Shown: piece after piece, positions 10,641 to 19,562 of the stretch
How the letters are laid out: every line of letters starts with the position of its first letter
Position numbering within the stretch: position 1 is the first letter of the stretch
Source of the DNA: Sphingobacteriales bacterium
Lineage (GTDB): Bacteria > Bacteroidota > Bacteroidia > Chitinophagales > JADIYW01
Length of the DNA stretch: 64,000 nucleotides
Direction of reading: 5' to 3'
NCBI GenBank assembly: GCA_016699615.1
Contig: CP064984.1
Coordinates: 2,514,001-2,578,000, forward strand
Notes under the pieces: model-generated
What the model was told of the DNA's origin: nothing
Databases searched by the model: none
What the model saw: only the letters and a program-made list of their open reading frames with translations
Made by a program: the position numbers and the translations under genes

Positions 10641-10928
10641 TTATACATAAAACTCAGGATTAAGTTGTTGTTGTAGTTCCGGATGTTTTTTTATATATGC
10701 ACCAACAAAAGGGCAGTACACCATAACCATTTTCTTATGTTGTTTAGCATATTTAAAAGCAAATTCAGCTAATGCAGTTGCAATGCCTTTTCCTTTTAGT
10801 GCATCAGGCACAACAGTATGTACAAATGCAATATTTTTTTGCTTGTAATATTTATATTCTAAATAAGCAATGATGCCATTGCTGCGATATTCAAAACGCA
10901 AAAGTTCTTTATTATCTATTATTTCCAA
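10641..10928 (-). CDS. Small GNAT-like N-acetyltransferase (COG2388 type)
   Basis: A 95-residue protein starting at a TTG (10926-10928); no ATG is available in frame. It contains HTVVPDALKGKGIATALAEFAFKYAK, where the acetyl-CoA pyrophosphate loop is KGKGIA, followed by VYCPFVGAYIKKHPE, the conserved C-terminal block of the short COG2388/YjdJ-like acetyltransferases. Substrate unknown. It sits nine bases downstream of a second gene of the same family on the same strand, so the pair is a tandem duplication and probably cotranscribed. Confidence 0.8.
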   Translation of the reverse strand: MEIIDNKELLRFEYRSNGIIAYLEYKYYKQKNIAFVHTVVPDALKGKGIATALAEFAFKYAKQHKKMVMVYCPFVGAYIKKHPELQQQLNPEFYV

Positions 10929-10937
10929 AATATTGTG

Positions 10938-11254
10938 TTAAAGTTCGTCGTATGCTTTAAAACGTTTATCTACTATGCGTTTCCATTCTGGGTGCTTCTG
11001 AATATATGCAAAAACATAAGGACAAAAGGGAGCAATAATTGATTGTTTGCCTCAATATATTCTAATGTTTTCTCTACCACAGCTTGTCTGCACCACTTCC
11101 TTTTAGTCGTTGCATCAATTTCTGTGTGTACAAGTGCAATTTGTTCGCCACGTTCTCCATAGTTTATAAATGCAAAATGACCATTTACTTCTATTTCAAA
11201 TCGTTTCTTTTCCTCATTCTTTACCAACGGAATATTTAAAAATTCTGCCTTCAT
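10938..11254 (-). CDS. Second small GNAT-like N-acetyltransferase, frameshifted
   Basis: Paralogue of the next gene. It begins MKAEFLNIPLVKNEEKKRFE and contains ALVHTEIDATTK. At about 11085-11105 the expected KGSGAD..VVEKT loop is visible only if one base is removed after the AAAA and one added shortly after; as read, the loop is KRKWCRQAVVEKT. At about 11045-11055 a missing base sends the frame away from APFCPYVFAYIQKHPEWK, which is intact in the next frame and ends at the TAA at 10938-10940. With the fixes the protein is about 105 residues and matches the paralogue throughout. Probable sequence errors; a truly decaying duplicate is possible. Confidence 0.7.
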
Positions 11255-11420
11255 ATTTCAAATGTATTTGTTTAAATAATAAATTGAAAGTATGAATATT
11301 TTTGCAGAAATTAATTTTTTATGCTTTTGTACATATTTTTATATTATGTTAATATAAGATAATTCCATTTTGCTGTATAAATAATTATCTTAGCCAACTC
11401 GTAATTTTATAATATACATA

Positions 11421-11654
11421 GTGAAAAGTTATAAGATAGAATTTATTTCATACAACCAAGCAGTACTTATTGGCAGATTTATGCTCATTTTCTCTCGTCG
11501 CAGAATTGATGTAACCAATTTTGGTTTCCAAAAAATAAACGAAGAAGATGGACTGTTCTCCATCGAATTTAATTCAGATGAATGGCAAGCACAGAATTTA
11601 CTTAAACAAGTAAATAAACAAATTGATGTTTTTGGTGCAAAACTTATTAATTAA
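11421..11654 (+). CDS. Short ACT-domain protein, probably acetolactate synthase regulatory subunit
   Basis: The 77-residue protein starts at GTG 11421. It contains LIGRFMLIFSRRRIDVTNFGFQKINE and ends LLKQVNKQIDVFGAKLIN, the ACT pattern of IlvN/IlvM (regulation of the first committed step in branched-chain amino acid synthesis). It sits 33 bases before ilvC, which supports that assignment. No catalytic acetolactate synthase gene is in the window, and the protein holds only one ACT domain, as in short IlvM-type subunits. A free-standing ACT regulator of ilvC is the alternative. Confidence 0.65.
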   Translation: MKSYKIEFISYNQAVLIGRFMLIFSRRRIDVTNFGFQKINEEDGLFSIEFNSDEWQAQNLLKQVNKQIDVFGAKLIN

Positions 11655-11687
11655 CATATATTATTCATTAAATAAAAACTAATAAAA

Positions 11688-12730
11688 ATGGCAGTATTGA
11701 ACTTTGGTGGACACGACGAAAATGTAGTAACTCGTGAAGAATTTCCACTTGCTAAAGCAAAAGAAGTATTAAAAGATGAAACAATTGCTATAATTGGATA
11801 TGGCGTGCAAGGTCCAGGTCAAGCATTAAATTTAAGAGATAATGGTTTTAATGTTATTATCGGACAAAGAAGACCATCAAAATCTTGGGATAAAGCAGTG
11901 GCTGACGGTTTTGTTGAAGGACAAACTTTATTCGAACCAGAACAAGCTTTAGAAAAAGCTACTATCATCATGTATTTATTATCTGATGCTGCTCAAATAG
12001 AAATGTGGCCAACAGTAAAAAAACATTTAACAGCAGGAAAAGCATTATATTTCTCTCACGGATTTGGCGTTACATACAAAGACAGAACAGGAATCATTCC
12101 ACCAGCTGATGTAGACGTAATTCTTACAGCACCAAAAGGTTCTGGAACTTCACTTCGTAGATTATTCTTAGAAGGAAAAGGACTAAACTCATCTTATGCT
12201 ATCTTCCAAGATGCTACAGGAAATGCATATAATAGAACAATTGCATTAGGCATTGGCATTGGCTCTGGTTATTTATTTGAAACTACTTTCCAAAAGAAGT
12301 TTATTCAGACCTTACAGGCGAGCGTGGCGTTTTGATGGGTGCATTAGCAGGAATCATGGAAGCACAATATAATGTATTAAGAGAAAATGGTCATTCACCA
12401 TCAGAAGCTTTCAACGAAACAGTAGAAGAATTAACAGAATCATTAATAAAATTAGTTTCTGAAAATGGAATGGATTGGATGTATGCCAACTGTTCTACAA
12501 CAGCACAACGTGGTGCTTTAGATTGGAAAGGTCCATTTAGAGAAGCAACATTGCCAGTATTCAAAGAATTATATGCAAAAGTTGCAGCAGGAGAGGAAGC
12601 ACAACGTTCTATCGATACAAACTCTCAACCAGATTATAGAGAGAAATTAGAAGTAGAATTAAAAACACTAAGAGATAGCGAAATGTGGCAAGCAGGTAAA
12701 ACTGTTCGTAGCCTAAGACCAGGAAAATAA
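11688..12730 (+). CDS. ilvC: Ketol-acid reductoisomerase, frameshift at 12292-12295
   Basis: Converts 2-acetolactate to 2,3-dihydroxyisovalerate with NAD(P)H in valine, leucine and isoleucine synthesis. The Rossmann loop IAIIGYGVQGPGQALNLRDN (about 34-53), SHGFGV (about 124-129) and APKGSG (about 148-153) are present. The frame breaks at AAAA 12292-12295; a fifth A gives FQKEVYSDLTGERGVLMGALAG, the conserved metal-binding helix, and 347 residues in total, a class I size. The remaining C-terminus has YANCSTTAQRGALDW. A strong terminator follows. The break lies in the active-site region of a biosynthetic gene, so I take it as a sequence error. Confidence 0.93.
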
Positions 12731-12749
12731 TCAAACTGGATAAATTTAA

Positions 12750-12782
12750 AAAATGCCTCAACAGATTGTTGAGGCATTTTTT
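12750..12782 (+). terminator. Rho-independent terminator after ilvC
   Basis: Perfect stem AAAATGCCTCAACA / TGTTGAGGCATTTT with loop gat, followed by a T run, 20 bases after the ilvC stop. The same stem (ATGCCTCAAC/GTTGAGGCAT) recurs at 13281-13315. Confidence 0.9.
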
Positions 12783-12783
12783 G

Positions 12784-12867
12784 TTATTAGTTATTAGTTA
12801 TTAGTTATTAGTTATTAGTTATTAGTTATTAGTTATTAGTTATTAGTTATTAGTTATTAGTTATTTG
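12784..12867. repeat. Heptanucleotide tandem array, TTATTAG x 11 plus one variant
   Basis: Eleven perfect copies of TTATTAG (12784-12860) followed by TTATTTG. The array starts two bases after the ilvC terminator and lies between two copies of the same terminator stem. No open frame or promoter spans it. It is a simple repeat, likely variable in length between strains. Confidence 0.97.
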
Positions 12868-12904
12868 TTAAAAAACACATTAGAAATAGTTATAAATATA
12901 CAAA

Positions 12905-13267
12905 TTAAAACATTCCATTTTCGTTTATCATATCTGGTGGTACTGCTTGACCAAAATCCCAAAGTTCAACAATCTTATTGTTCTCAAATCGGAAAATATG
13001 CATTACAGCAAAAGTATTATCTATAATACTAACACGAGAATGAACAGCGACCAAGTTTCCATCTTCTAATATTCTTTGTATTGCAAAAATTTTATTTGGA
13101 TTTTTTTGAGCATTTTCTTCCATTGCAAGCATTAATGTATTACCATCACCTTTAAAATATGCATTATGATGTTTGAAATTATCACCAACATAAAATTCAA
13201 ATGCTATTCTAGATTCTCCTTTAGATGAAAGTTTTAAAAATTCTTGAGCAATATCTTTTTTAGTCAT
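12905..13267 (-). CDS. SnoaL-like (NTF2 fold) protein
   Basis: A 120-residue protein starting at ATG 13265-13267 (MTKKDIAQEFLKLSSKGE). A longer frame upstream would begin inside a terminator stem and is rejected. The sequence FEFYVGDNFKHHNAYFKGDG, then VHSRVSI, FAVMHIFRFENNKIVELWDF and QAVP, matches the SnoaL-like group related to COG4922 (cone-shaped alpha+beta fold, small-molecule binding or isomerase-type activity). The substrate cannot be inferred. It stands alone between two terminators. Confidence 0.8.
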   Translation of the reverse strand: MTKKDIAQEFLKLSSKGESRIAFEFYVGDNFKHHNAYFKGDGNTLMLAMEENAQKNPNKIFAIQRILEDGNLVAVHSRVSIIDNTFAVMHIFRFENNKIVELWDFGQAVPPDMINENGMF

Positions 13268-13280
13268 ATTCAAATGTAAT

Positions 13281-13315
13281 AAAAAATGCCTCAACAATTT
13301 GTTGAGGCATTTTTT
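13281..13315 (-). terminator. Terminator after the LolA-like gene
   Basis: Stem AAAAAATGCCTCAAC / GTTGAGGCATTTTTT around loop aattt. It is symmetric, with A/T runs on both sides, so it can act in either direction. It lies 25 bases after the stop of the minus-strand LolA-like gene, and nearly repeats the ilvC terminator stem. Confidence 0.85.
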
Positions 13316-13339
13316 GTTATTGCATATTTGTTACATTAT

Positions 13340-13990
13340 TTACATTCTCAAATCTTCCACATGCACACCAGGATGTTTTTTAGCATCAAAAATAAATGTA
13401 GCATCATCTAATTTCTGACTAGTATTCATTGTATTTACTTTATAGATATATCTTGTTCCATTTTTATCAAACATCTTTAGTTGTTTGATATTATTCTTAG
13501 CATCAACCCAAAGTCTAATCTTAAAATATGGTTTAGTTTTATCTTTTGGCATTAAATCCACAGTTTTGCAAGACACGTTGCCTATATTTTCGTTAGTGTT
13601 TTGTTGATAATAGAAATCAGAATGATAAATAGTAAACATATTTGCTGGTGTTATTTCAGTTTGGCTAGGTTCATAGTCATTAATTTGTACCTCATTTATA
13701 TCTTTTAAAAACGTCCAAATAGAGCTTTTATCACAATATACTTCCTGATTGCCTAATAATAATTTATATTTATCACCTTTGATTAAAACTTGTCCATTTT
13801 GTGTGCTGCTTTTTCCTTGCGGATATTCAGTCAATATAGTAAAAGTCACTTGGATAGATGGATAAGATTTATAAGTCTTAGTTACTGCATCTAAAATTAA
13901 TTTTGCATTTGGATCATTTAAATTTTTAGAATTATTAGGTTGAGTACCAACCAGAGATAATAAAAAGGAGAAAAATACTACTAATACCAT
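13340..13990 (-). CDS. LolA-like outer-membrane lipoprotein carrier protein
   Basis: Periplasmic chaperone-like protein of the LolA fold, which ferries lipoproteins to the outer membrane. I start at ATG 13988-13990 because MVLVVFFSFLLSLVGTQ is a compact signal peptide; an upstream GTG at 14059 would add 23 residues with no clear role. The mature part has the LolA pattern: DAVTKTYKSYPSIQVTFTIL, GQVLIKGDKYKLLLGNQEV, an IWTFLKDINEVQINDYEP segment, and LWVDAKNNIKQLKMFDKNG, about 216 residues. A -7-like TACATTTG lies about 35 bases upstream of the chosen start. No lolB or lolCDE is nearby, as usual in Bacteroidota. Confidence 0.8.
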   Translation of the reverse strand: MVLVVFFSFLLSLVGTQPNNSKNLNDPNAKLILDAVTKTYKSYPSIQVTFTILTEYPQGKSSTQNGQVLIKGDKYKLLLGNQEVYCDKSSIWTFLKDINEVQINDYEPSQTEITPANMFTIYHSDFYYQQNTNENIGNVSCKTVDLMPKDKTKPYFKIRLWVDAKNNIKQLKMFDKNGTRYIYKVNTMNTSQKLDDATFIFDAKKHPGVHVEDLRM

Positions 13991-14339
13991 AGGTTTTATA
14001 TATAAATATGAAATTATTTGTACAAATGTACAGATAATCTTTATCAATTTTCGTTCCACAATTCACAATGTATTTGTCTTTTCTATTGATATGTTTGAAA
14101 TTTTTAGTGTTAAATATTTCATAAAACTATTTTATTTTTTATTTTATATTGTAGTGCATAAAATGCTTATTATTAATTAGTTGAATCTTTTTATGTAAAG
14201 TATTTATTCTTTCAAATCATACATATTATTATTTTTTACTTTGATTTTTAATTTTATGTATCTATATTTGTTATTAAGAAATGTTAATAACTATCTTTTT
14301 ATTGTTAATAAAACTGAATATATGCAATATATGAATAAT
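13991..14339. other. Intergenic region, divergent LolA-like gene and second adhesin
   Basis: 349 bases, extremely AT-rich, with no convincing gene or RNA. A plus-strand TATGTTTG (14090-14097) fits the -7 consensus, but its nearest TTTG is too close (13 bases), so I do not call a promoter. Poly-T tracts dominate 14110-14240. Confidence 0.5.
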
Positions 14340-17300
14340 ATGGAACACAAAACTAAAACTAGCTTGAGTATGAATAAGAAGAGCCTACTTGTTTTTATTT
14401 TATCACTCTTTTCAGTTGCATTTTTATTTGCAGTTGATAAAAGTGATTCGCAAACAATTTGTAGAGGAACTACAATTGCTGTAGATGGCATTAATTATAC
14501 ACCATACAATGATACAACTATTGAATATACCATTCCTGATATATTAATGGTAGAAGATACAAATGTTATTCTCAGTGTAACAGTATTGCCATTACCAACC
14601 AAATCAATAGACACAGCAATTTGCGTAGGTGCTACTATCAATATAGATGGCGTAGATTACACACCAGCAGCAGACACAGCAGTAGAATATACAATCTTAG
14701 GTGTTGATGACGAATGTGATACACTTGCAACAGTAAATATTACACACAAAGAAATACCAACCAAAACTATAGACACAGCAATTTGCGTAGGTGCTACCAT
14801 CAATATAGATGGCGTAGATTATACACCAGCAGCAGATACAGCAGTAGAATATACAATCTTAGGTGTTGATGACGAATGTGATACACTTGCAACAGTAAAT
14901 ATTACACACAAAGAAATACCAACCAAAACTATAGACACAGCAATTTGCGTAGGTGCTACCATCAATATAGATGGCGTAGATTATACACCAGCAGCAGACA
15001 CAGCAGTAGAATATACAATTTTAGGTGTTGATGACGAATGTGATACACTTGCAACAGTAAATATTACACACAAAGAAATACCAACCAAATCAATAGACAC
15101 AGCAATTTGCGTAGGTGCTACCATCAATATAGATGGCGTAGATTATACACCAGCAGCAGATACAGCAGTTGAGTATACAATTTCAGGTGAAAATTTAGAA
15201 TGTGATACACTTGCAACAGTAAATATTACACACAAAGAAATACCAACCAAAACTATAGACACAGCAATTTGAGTAGGAGCTACCATCAATATAGATGGCG
15301 TAGATTACACACCAGCAGCAGACACAGCAGTTGAGTACGTAATTCTAGGCGTAGATGACGAATGTGATACACTTGCAACAGTAAATATTACACACAAAGC
15401 AATACCAACCAAAACTATAGACACAGCAATTTGCGTAGGAGCAACTATCAATATAGATGGCGTAGATTACACACCAGCAGCAGACACAGCAGTAGAATAT
15501 ACCATTTTAGGTGTTGATTACGAATGTGATACACTTGCAACAGTAAATATTACACACAAAGAAATACCAACCAAATCAATAGACACAGCAATTTGTGCTG
15601 GAACAACTATTAATATTGATGGCGTAGATTACACACCAGCAGCAGACACAGCAGTAGAATATGTAATTTTAGGTGTTGATGACGAATGTGATACAAATGC
15701 TACAATGAATATTACAATTAGACCGTTGCCAACACTTACAATTGACACAACAAATAATATTGGCGAAATTATTACAATAGATGGTGTAGATTATTCTCCA
15801 ATAAGCGATACTTCAGTTGTATATATCATTCCAGCAGCAGTTATCGAAGACTGTGATACCGTAGTTACTGTAAATATTGATGCAATTTTATTGCCACCTA
15901 CTGTTACTCCAACTGATGATACAATTTGTATTGGTACTAAAACGTCTTTAGATGCATCAGGAATAGATAATGCAATAATTAAATGGTACAATAATCCAGC
16001 ACTTACAAATCCAATTCAATTAGGTAGTACATTAATTACACCTATTTTAAATTCTACAACAACATATTATGCTACACAAACAGTTTATGGTCTAACAAGT
16101 GAACCAACTGAAGTTATAGTTACAGTACAAAGTCAAAGTCCATTACCAACTTTAAGTATTCCAGCAGGACTTATATGTCAAGCTACAGATGTAGTTGTAA
16201 GTTCTTCATCAAGTGCTACAATATTCTATTCTGATGCTGGCTATACAGTTATTGGAAATGGTTCAGAATTAACTTTAACAAATATCCAAGCAACACAAGT
16301 AATTTATGCAAAAGATACCACTAATGCTGGTTGCCCAAGTAATATTACAAGTATTAAAATAACAGTTGAACCTAAACTAACAAAACCAAAAGTAAAAGGA
16401 ACTACAATTTGTAGTGGCAATACAGTAACACTTGTTGGTGCATCAGATTCAACTCGCTGGTATGATGATTCATTATTAACGAATGTAGTTAATATAGGAA
16501 AAACATTTATCACACCAGTTTTAGATACAACAACAATGTATTATCTACGTAACGAAGCTGAAGGCAAATGTTCAAGTGATTCTATAATTGTTACAGTAAC
16601 AGTAAATGAAACACCAGACAAACCAATAGTTGGTGAAGCTTCAACTTGCTACGGACAGTTTGCAACAGTAGTTGTGGAAGGAGAGAATATAAAATGGTAT
16701 TCAGACCAACAATTAACTAATTTAGTATTCTTTGGTTCTACTTTAAATACACCAATTTTATATAGAGATACAATCTATTATGTTACACAAACCAAAAATA
16801 ACTGTGTAAGTGATAGTGCAACTGTAAATATAAAAGTATATACTAAACCAGATAGACCAATTATCAATTCAATACCAGTTATCTGTGAAGGAACTGAATT
16901 AGTTATTACAGTGAAAAATGAAGGAGAAGGTCAAACTTATAATTGGGTAGAGACCAAATAACTTTACATCTAGTGATATGAATCCAGTGATTGAAAATGT
17001 AACTTTAGCTAATGCTGGAACATATACTGTTTATGCATCATTAGGCAATTGCAAATCTGAAGTGGCAACAACAATAGTATATGTTGATAAAAACCCAGTT
17101 GCTGATGCTGGTGCTGATGTTACAATATTCCAAAATCAACCAACTGTACTACAAGGTACTGGAGGTCAAATTTATTCTTGGACACCAGATGATAATTTAA
17201 GTACAAACAATATTAGCAATCCTACCTTTGTTAGTGAAGATACAGGTGTATTTGCAATAGAATTAACAGTTTGGGACGGTGGTTTCGGTTGTTTAGACAA

Positions 17301-17598
17301 AGATACAGTTGTAATTACAGTTGTTCCAGTAGAAAAACTTATTATTCCAGATATTATTACACCAAATGGTGATGGCGTAAACGATGAATGGTATATTCAA
17401 TATTTAGAAAATGTCAATTCACCATACACATTAAGTGTATATGCTCGTGGTGGTGCTTTAGTAATGAGTACTTCTAGCTACAACCAACAGTGGAAAGGAA
17501 CTTATAAAGATAAGGAACTACATGATGGAGCATATTGGTATGTCTTAGAATTTGAAAATGGTGTGATTTATAAAGGTACATTAACCATTAAAAGATAA
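14340..17598 (+). CDS. T9SS-exported adhesin-like protein with seven 162-bp repeats; in-frame TGA at 15270-15272 and frameshift near 16950
   Basis: The signal peptide MNKKSLLVFILSLFSVAFLFA begins at ATG 14370; ATG 14340 adds ten residues and is kept as the longer option. Seven almost identical 54-residue units follow, each with ICVGATINIDGVDY and ECDTLATVNITH. Ig-like domains (KWYNNPALTNPI, RWYDDSLLTNVV) and a PKD/Ig-like region come next, then a tail with IPDIITPNGDGVNDEWYI, the type B T9SS sorting domain. In repeat five the conserved Cys codon TGC is TGA. Near 16950 one extra base breaks W-V-G-P-N-N-F-T-S; removing it joins the frames and gives 1,086 codons. The PorP-OmpA fusion follows 42 bases later and may be its partner. 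Probably a cell-surface adhesin. Confidence 0.87.
14595..15728 (+). repeat. Seven tandem 162-bp direct repeats in the second adhesin
   Basis: Units begin at each P-T-K-(T/S)-I-D codon set: 14595, 14757, 14919, 15081, 15243, 15405 and 15567. The period is exactly 162 bases (54 codons), and units differ by only a few bases, mostly at the LGVDDE position. A degenerate eighth unit follows from 15729 (PTLTIDTTNNIGEI). Near-identity indicates recent expansion or ongoing gene conversion, and the array is prone to misassembly. Confidence 0.96.
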
Positions 17599-17640
17599 TC
17601 TGTAAATATTAAAATTATATATAAACATTAATTGCACAAT

Positions 17641-19209
17641 ATGAATACTCTAAAATATATTTCCGTTTTTATCATCATAACAATAAGTTCTATTTATTCT
17701 GCATATGCTCAACAATTGCCAGTGTATAATAACTATACAGTAAATCCTTTTTTTATACAATCCAGCAAGAGCAGGCGATAATCCAGATGGTGGTGTTATA
17801 AACTTAGGATTTAGAAAACAATGGGATAAAATGCCTTATATCCAATTACTGGAGTCGCTTCTTGGGATTCAAGAATTAAAGAAAGTAATAGTGCATTGGG
17901 TGTTTCTGTAATACATGACAGAAATGGAAAACATATCATGAACACATTTGCAAATGTTGCTTATGCGTATAGAATACCATTTAACAAAGATAAAACTCAT
18001 GGATTGTCTATTGGTGTTCAAGCTGGCATTATAGCAAATAAATTAAATATTTCTGAAGCCATAGCGACACATGATATTTCAATGGATCCAGCTTTGTTGG
18101 GTAATAATGCAAAATCTGTTGGTTTTGATTTGAATGTGGGAATTAATTATTTCTTCAAAGGATTGAATGTTGGTTTTTCTGTACCACAAGTAATTGGTGG
18201 AAAATTGAAATTTAGAGAAAATGGAGACCAAACAGATAAAAATTCTATTTTTCAAACAAGAAGAGAATATATAGTATTAGTAAGCTACGAAGCAAGATTT
18301 GGAGGAAAAGATAAAAAAACTTGGATGATTACACCATCAGTAATGATGAGAAAATATGAGGCTATCGACCCACAATTAGACTTCAATTTAATGTTAGGCT
18401 ATAAAAAACTAATTTGGCTAGGTGGTGGATATAGAACTGGTGGCAGCATCAATGGTATTATTTCTCCAAATGCAGCAGGATTTCACGCAACAGCAGGTGC
18501 TGGTATCAAAGAAAGAGTAAATCTGTTTTATACTATGGAATTGCCATTCAAAAATGTTAGAAATAATTTTGGCTACACACATGAGGTTACAATACAATGT
18601 AACCTAACACGTAAGGTAGATAAAAAAGATTATGAGAAAGACAAAAAGAAAATGGAAGATGATATTGCAAATGTTGATAAAAAAGCTGATAGCGTTGCAA
18701 GTGTTGCAAATGATGCATTGGATAAATCAAATACAGCGATGGATAAAACTCAACAGAATGCTGAGAAATTAGACAAAGTTGAACAAAAAGCAAACGAAGC
18801 ATTTGATAAAGCTAGCACAGCAACAAATACTGTTGATAAATTAGAACAAAGAGTAGATAATATCATGTTTAAAAAACTGACTTCAGTATACTTTGACCAT
18901 GACCAAAATGCATTAACACATGAAGCAAAAGACATCTTAGATGCTTTGAAAGTAAAACTTTCTGAAATGCAAGGTAACTACTTTATTTACTTAGCAGGAA
19001 ATGCATCACAAGAAGGCGATATAAACTACAACCAAGCATTGTCTGCAAAAAGATGTGATGCAGTAAAACAATACTTAGAAGGAATTACATTGTCAGAAAG
19101 AATATTGTTATTGCCATATGGCGAAAATAGTACAGTTACAAATTCACAATCTACAGAAGCAGAAAGAGCAAAAAATAGGAGAGTTGATATCTTTATTTCT
19201 GGACAATAA
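17641..19209 (+). CDS. PorP/SprF-like outer-membrane protein fused by a coiled coil to an OmpA-type domain; two small indels
   Basis: Signal peptide MNTLKYISVFIIITISSIYSAYA-Q, then the PorP/SprF start NNYTVNPFLYNPARAGDNP, visible after removing one T from the run at about 17756-17757, and MPYIPITGVASWDSRI, visible after adding one base near 17841. The two changes cancel, so the gene is 523 codons. A beta-barrel follows, to about residue 325. Then about 70 residues of heptad-like KAD/NAxDK repeats form a coiled coil, and finally an OmpA-like domain (SVYFDHDQNALTHEAKDIL ... QALSAKRCDAVKQYL ... NRRVDIFI) that should bind peptidoglycan. PorP/SprF proteins assist T9SS substrates with type B tails, and this one directly follows such a gene. 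The fusion would anchor the assembly to the cell wall. Confidence 0.88.
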
Positions 19210-19233
19210 TAGAAATAAACAAACAGCATATTT

Positions 19234-19267
19234 AATAGCCAAGTATTTTATACTTGGCTATTTTTTT
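19234..19267 (+). terminator. Terminator after the PorP-OmpA gene
   Basis: Stem AATAGCCAAGTAT / ATACTTGGCTATT with loop ttt, followed by seven T, 24 bases after the stop codon. A strong intrinsic terminator. Confidence 0.92.
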
Positions 19268-19397
19268 GTGCATTTTGAACAAATTTGTAGCGTTTTTGTT
19301 CTAATGGTTGATATGAAATTAATTTCTATTTTTATATATAATGAATCGGAAAATATTTTTAAAAATTCTTGGTCTAACACCATTTTTGTATAATATG

Positions 19398-19523
19398 AAA
19401 ATCTAAGATGTTGCACATACCTAAGCCTAAGTTTTTGTGCTTGTAGTGCTATTTGTTTTTGATTTTCAAACCAGTAATAATATCTGCTTTGACGAAGTAA
19501 GTAGTTTGTTACTCAAGAAGACC
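19398..19523. repeat. Dispersed repeat, copy A1
   Basis: Shares long blocks with 21976-22098, for example TCTAAGATGTTGCACATAC, CTAAGTTTTTGTGCTTGTAG, AGTAATAATATCTG and CAAGAAGA. On the minus strand one frame reads RYYYWFENQKQIALQAQ followed by KLRLRYVQHLRF, partly kept in the other copy as AQKLRHKYVQHLRF, so both may be remnants of one coding sequence. Confidence 0.8.
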
Positions 19524-19562
19524 AACAATGGTGAGGAGCTGTGGTGGTATTATTTTTTCAAT

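Larger units (their letters stand above)
19210..19562. other. Intergenic region after the PorP-OmpA gene
   Basis: Contains the terminator at 19234-19267 and dispersed repeat copy A1 (19398-19523). The remaining AT-rich sequence between them shows no credible gene. Confidence 0.6.

Noticed and set aside
12784..12867. Tandem heptamers as a CRISPR array
   Set aside because: Units are 7 bases with no spacers; no cas genes are nearby.
15270..15272. TGA as selenocysteine in the adhesin
   Set aside because: No SECIS-like hairpin is evident after the codon, neighbouring repeats use TGC/TGT, and no selenoprotein machinery is in the window.
14595..15728. 162-bp repeats as a CRISPR or satellite array
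   Set aside because: Units are in frame, coding, with no unique spacers, and form an exported repeat protein.
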